Assembly: GCA_032622095.1 (NCBI GenBank)
Contig: CP136063.1
Location: 84,483,980-84,547,979, forward strand
Direction: 5' to 3'
DNA: 64,000 nucleotides
Source: Siphonodentalium dalli
Lineage: Eukaryota > Mollusca > Scaphopoda > Gadilida > Siphonodentaliidae
A program made the translations under genes and the position numbers. Positions 25,501-31,500 of the stretch are shown here, in pieces. The first letter of the stretch is position 1; each line of letters starts with the position of its first letter. The notes beneath the pieces were generated by a model. That model saw only the letters and a program-made list of their open reading frames with translations, was not told the DNA's origin and ran no database searches.

Positions 25501-28500
25501 CATTCTACTAACATCACCGAAAATCTAACGCAAATCGAACGTACCACTCCATAGAAAACATTGTCTGAACTACGCTAAATTGTAAATATTTACTACTCGA
25601 ATCGGGACGCTTCTATCGGCGATAAACTAACGAAAACGATTTTGACATCGGCAGTCACTACATTTAATTAATATATAAGAATGACGGTGTGTGTTGTCAA
25701 TTTAGATACCCGGTATAACATTTGTAAAAATAACTACTTTGAACAAGATTGTTCTCCATTTCTATTTGATCACCACTGGAGTGTTTTACATCACTTTAAC
25801 TGTGTAAATCATGCTCACAAAACACATCAAACATCCAAAAAACGTGAATTTCATCGCAAAATAACGGCTGTATCGCCGTAGTACCGGTACCTCGAAAATA
25901 GGGAACATGAAACAAGGATAAAATGATGTATTTTAGGCTTATGATTCATGATTGAGCCTATATACGTATATACTCAATTTGATATGTGAAGGGGTATTGG
26001 TTAATAGAATTTAAATCAGTTTGACATAGAATTTCTCAACATGCTTAGTTAAATCTGAGTGATAGGTAGGCATTAAAAGGTGTAATAGTAGTATGGATGC
26101 AAACATTGAGCATTTGTGGGAGGGTGGTGATTTTTTAAGCAGGTTGAATATCGTTCACATACAGGGAACTCATGCTTTCACACAGCATGCTATTTTGGGA
26201 TAGCCGCTGCAATGGAGTGAACTCTAAATACTCATTTATATCAAGATCATACATATATTTAGGACTATTATTTTGAATATAATAAGTTTTAACTTTAGCT
26301 ACATGACATAACAACCTTCCTGGCTAATATTATTTAACACAGTTGTTGTGACTTCATTTAAGCTTCCAAATTTTGTCTATGTAATTTTGGAAGGAAGTGC
26401 AAGATAGATTGACAAATAAATTAAATATCAACATACTATTAGCGGCTACATATGCTATATAGTATTTTTAAAGGCTACATAAAAATACTGTCCATGGACA
26501 TATCCATTTTCCAGCTGTTTTCAATTTTTCCCACAAAAGTGAAACAACGCTCATTATTTCTACCATATCAGGAATAGACTAGCATGGAATGCTCTATTCT
26601 GCTCAGTGTCTTGCACATGGCTGTTTGTTTGGGACCCAAAAACTAGTTTATAGTTCCATTTCTTATGACTTCAATACACCTTCTGGGACATATAGTGTCC
26701 GTAGAAATGTAGTTCGAGTATTTATCGACCTATTTCGATACAGGGAAAAATTAAAAAGCATATATTAGGCCAAAAAAAATAATTTTGATTCTCGGGCATA
26801 GCCGCATCTGGAAAAAAGTCGCGCGTTGAACCATTTTATTACGATTTTCAATTTGACCGAACCTGTCAAATGATAACACGAAAATAGGAATCTAGAAAAG
26901 AGAAATTAGTTATGTTTCAAACATCGAATATGATAGACATACAATGGTGTATGTGTTGGTATTCAACAACAGACACTAGGCAACGATAACTACCAGGTAT
27001 ATTGTCACCACAAGCTGCCCAAACCCCAAGTTTATTAAGTCAAATGTGTTTCCGTGCTGTAAACAATTATGTGATTTCCAATTTCGGGAACTCAACCGGA
27101 AAGAAATATGGTGCGTATTGGCGATGTGTATGCTAATTTAATTTAATAGTATTTGAAGTTTTTATGGCTAGCATGTATAGTTACTATAGTATAGATGGAC
27201 AAATATTAAAGTATATACCGGTAGATAGATAAAATTTATAATCCCGATTTAAACTTTGTTTGTTTTAGTTCCGTTTCCGTCTTTGTTGTATTCCGTGTTT
27301 TATATACGCAGTAACAGAGAACGCGAATCGAACAGACCTCAAACAATTCTGTCCATGCATATTCTCTTTAAATTCACCAATGTTACTGTATATATTTGGC
27401 GACAAAATTATCCGAGAGCACCATTTTATAGTGTGCAAATATATTTTTAATCGTTGTATTTTGGCTTGTTGGAAATAAAGCGTGATCCATAACCGAAAAA
27501 TCGTAATTTTATTCCCAATGATTCAGTGATTTTAGAAATTAGAGACACTCGGTAGTCGGTGTCAAGGCCGTTAATTGTGCATAGATCATAGATGTACTAA
27601 ACTGTGAATACTACCGAACGGGTGTGCCTTTGAATGCAGAAAATCAAGAAACAGGTAACTGAGGTGTGGCAGATGCAAACTAAAATAAAATGCAACAAAC
27701 AGTCTGACATTTAAATACAAAATATGAAGTGTTTTCCATGTTACTGACATTGAACAAAATCTCCCTATTTTTCACTAAAAAGGTACATACATATATCAAA
27801 TATACCAACAATATATATATGATGTACGGGTAGTATAATGTGATAATTGGTCATTCTTTATAGTGGAATACATTAGTTTATATCAAAACAATGTTCTCCT
27901 TAGATCTTCTTAACCTGGGAAGGTATAATGACCCATGCTAACTATGGGCATTATCCCCATAACAAAAATAAAAAATAAAACCCTCGCTCCCTCATCGATT
28001 CTCAAAAAAAATTGCCTGAGAATCAAAACACTTTTTTTGTGGCCTTATTAAGTGTATTTTGGAGCTCAAACTGCCATTTCGCTTTAAGATCACTACCGTA
28101 TGCAGTAAATAGATGTATGTGAAGTTCTTTCCTTGCACATTCTGATGGAAAGTTAATAGCTTATTCATCTGTATTCATGGCAAATATTGATCTCTATTGT
28201 TAACATCATGTTTTTCCATGTTTTATTCAATAAAACAACAAATTACACTATATTCTAATAGAATCTACTTAGTTTTATTATTTTATAGTCAATAGCAAAC
28301 AAGAAGTTGGCTTGGGGGTCGCATTCATATTTATTTTGAGCATAGTTGAAAATAAAATGAAAAAATAAAATAAAATGAAAAGCCACCCCCCCCCCCTATT
28401 TTTTTCTTGCATGTCACCAGAAACACAGGTATATATTTGTTTGGCCTAATTAGTATTATGACGATAAAAAAAAAAAAAAATTGACAAAATAATTCCTTTA

Positions 28501-31500
28501 ATGGTGTTTTCAATGGAAATCACGCATAAAAGTGTAATAAAAGTAAATTGTTATCCAAACATAGAGGGACGATCAAGTACTGATTAACTATTAATGAGTG
28601 TTAGAGATTTCGTGAAATCTGGTGATTTTCTGAGAGAGGTTCGAAACTTTTTGGCCATTTTTGAAAAAATCTGGCAGTGAACGAGAGCCACCAATAATTA
28701 ATGGTCTCAGTAACAGCAGCGGAATTCAATTTCGTGCATGGTTTTGAACAGAAATAAAAAAGAGTTTCTCACTTGTTTAATCTACTTATGGAATTTACCC
28801 TTTGAAAGGCAAATTAAACTGATCTCATGTTTAGATAAATTTGATGAAGTGTTAATTGTAAGTTAGAAGACAAATTAAATATTAGATAAGTTAAAGTGAT
28901 TATTAACACTCCCGTTCATCAATTATTAATAGTTTGCAATATAAAATTTGTTTAATTTCTATATTATAGATCTTCAGTAACATGAACGTTCAAGCAAAAT
29001 GTCTGCACTCATGACCTATTATCTGTGCATACAATGTAACTCGAAAATAAGATTATGCATACTCCAAATTTTGAGCCACCATTCCTGTTCCAAAGCATGA
29101 CGACAAAACATAATTGAACCAATGACATTAACCTGGATCAGTGACCGATGTCAATCAAGTGTTCACTTTGGGCCAAGTGTGTTCATGTTATGTATTTGAC
29201 GTTACGATATTTGGTTCGCCTTCTAGTAGGACAAATATTTAGCATGTAGTATTTATGTTATCTGTTTTATGCACTGTTGATAGCTTATGCCATATTGCAA
29301 TGTTCAATAAGTGCATATTATTACTTTAAAGAAATTGTCTTGAAGCTTTACAGTTATAATTTGATAACCTTAATCGAAACATGAGTTATGTTTTATAAGA
29401 GAGAAATTGAAAGTATTCAGTTTACCTTTGTGGAAATCATAACTCCACTGATAGTCTTTGCCTCCAGACTGTATGTAATTTGCCATGTTGCCAGCAATTG
29501 CTGTAGTGAACACTAATGTTGTACAAATCCAGAAAGGCCCTGGAAAAGGATATGTTATGTATTAATTAGATGATTAATAATGCATATTCCGACAATCCCA
29601 CAATTCAGGTTAAATGCATATTTCAGAAATAAATTTCTTTTCTGGTGATTTTTACAAATTTATTTCACAAAATTCACCAATTTCCCATGTGTAAATTCAT
29701 TCTGATTTTTAGTACCAGTGCCTGCGGCCATGTTTTGGAAAAATGTGATAGCTTCCATCTAGATGTGAACCCAAACACGCCTGTAAAAGATTAAATATAT
29801 TTTCCGATAAAAGTGGGTTGCAGGGTGTGCCAATGGATTCAAATTTGAAACGAAGATGGCTGCTGGCAGCCATTCTTTTTTTAAACTTTCGGGAAAAATT
29901 AATGGCTTCCATCTAGAGGTCACCCTGAAGATCCATACGAAGTTTGGTGATGATCGGTCATCATGGGATGTGGTCTGTATGGCATGCCAAAAGATTTAGT
30001 CCTGCAAAGAGTAAAATACAAGTTGGCTGCCGGCGGCCATGCTTTTCATTGAAAATTGTTAAACTTTTAGTTCCCATCTAGTGGTGATCCTAAACATGCC
30101 TGTAAATTTGCAACACATTTCTCCAATAAATGTGGGCTGCAAACAAGCCTTGAAATAGTGTGTCTGTCATTTACAGAATGAGGTCCCCAGAGGGTGAATT
30201 TAGTGATTCTACCCTGCACAGCGTGTAAGCAGTATGAGGTCCCCAGAGGGTGAATTTGGTGATGCTAGCCCGCTATGGGGGGTAGCATCACTAAATTCAC
30301 CCTCTGGGGACCTCATTCTGCAAATGACAGACACGCTATTTCAAGGCTTGGCTGCAAGGTGTGCTTAGTAGCTTGCCACATCATTCTTGTCTGAGTTGTA
30401 TGCAGTGACTCTATTTGGCAGAATCAATTGGCCCGAATAACCCTTCCATGACTGGACCTTCCTGAAATTTTGCAATGATAGCAATGCATTCTCTTATACA
30501 TGCTTGTCTCCCATAGGGAGCCTCGAACATATAAGAGAATACATTGGCTTAACAATAGTTACCTTGATCTTGTAAGCCAGCACATTCTCTTATATATGCG
30601 AAGCTCCCTATGGGAGACTCACATATATGAGAATGCACTGGCACATGATCTTTAACATTGTGCCAGCGCAGCTCCTGGCATGAAAGAAATAAAGAGTAAA
30701 TATTTTCATTTGTTTAGACAATATATTTTCTGAAATGATAGGAGCAGCTTGGCTTGAATATTCGGAAATATTAGTTGAATACTATTCTCTTTCAGTAGGT
30801 AAGGTGCTTTGGTACTCGCTTATAAGTTTTGTTCACTGAAATAAGTGAACAATATGTCTTTAACTTACCATAGAGATCTGGGTTGGGTCTGATATAAAAC
30901 CGGAGATAATTTCTTCTGGGATGTGGCATCATAGAGCCAGCAACCCTCCACATCACCTGACGAGAATCAACGTCGAAGAACTGCTGGTAATAGTCAAAGG
31001 ACCAAAACGATGGAGACTGTTTGCCTGAAGCCAGTAACTGTAGGATAAATACATGTGTATACACAAATTAGCAACATTGAATGATAGCTCTGAGTAATTA
31101 CTGAAGATTCCAATTACAATTATAGATAAAAAATAGTGGGTAGGAAAATCTCTAGGACACCAGCTTCCTTAGAACATTCTTCAAAACATTTTTAAGTTTG
31201 AATACTTGAATGTTCCATTTACTTAGGTCAATTTGAACAAAAAGTAATGAACTTGCAAAATAAAATTGTTGGTGTTCGTGGTTATCTTAATGAGTTTATG
31301 GCTAATTTGTTACTTTAAAGTGTTTATGGCAACTAGTAATTGGTTAATGGCATGTACATGCACATGTATGTCATTCACGGCTAATTTATACATTATGTTA
31401 TTCAATATTCACATCTAATTTGTATTTTATGATGTTCACAGCTATATGTACACACAATTTGCATGTTTAATGGAGTTCATGGTACTTTAACCCTTTGAGT

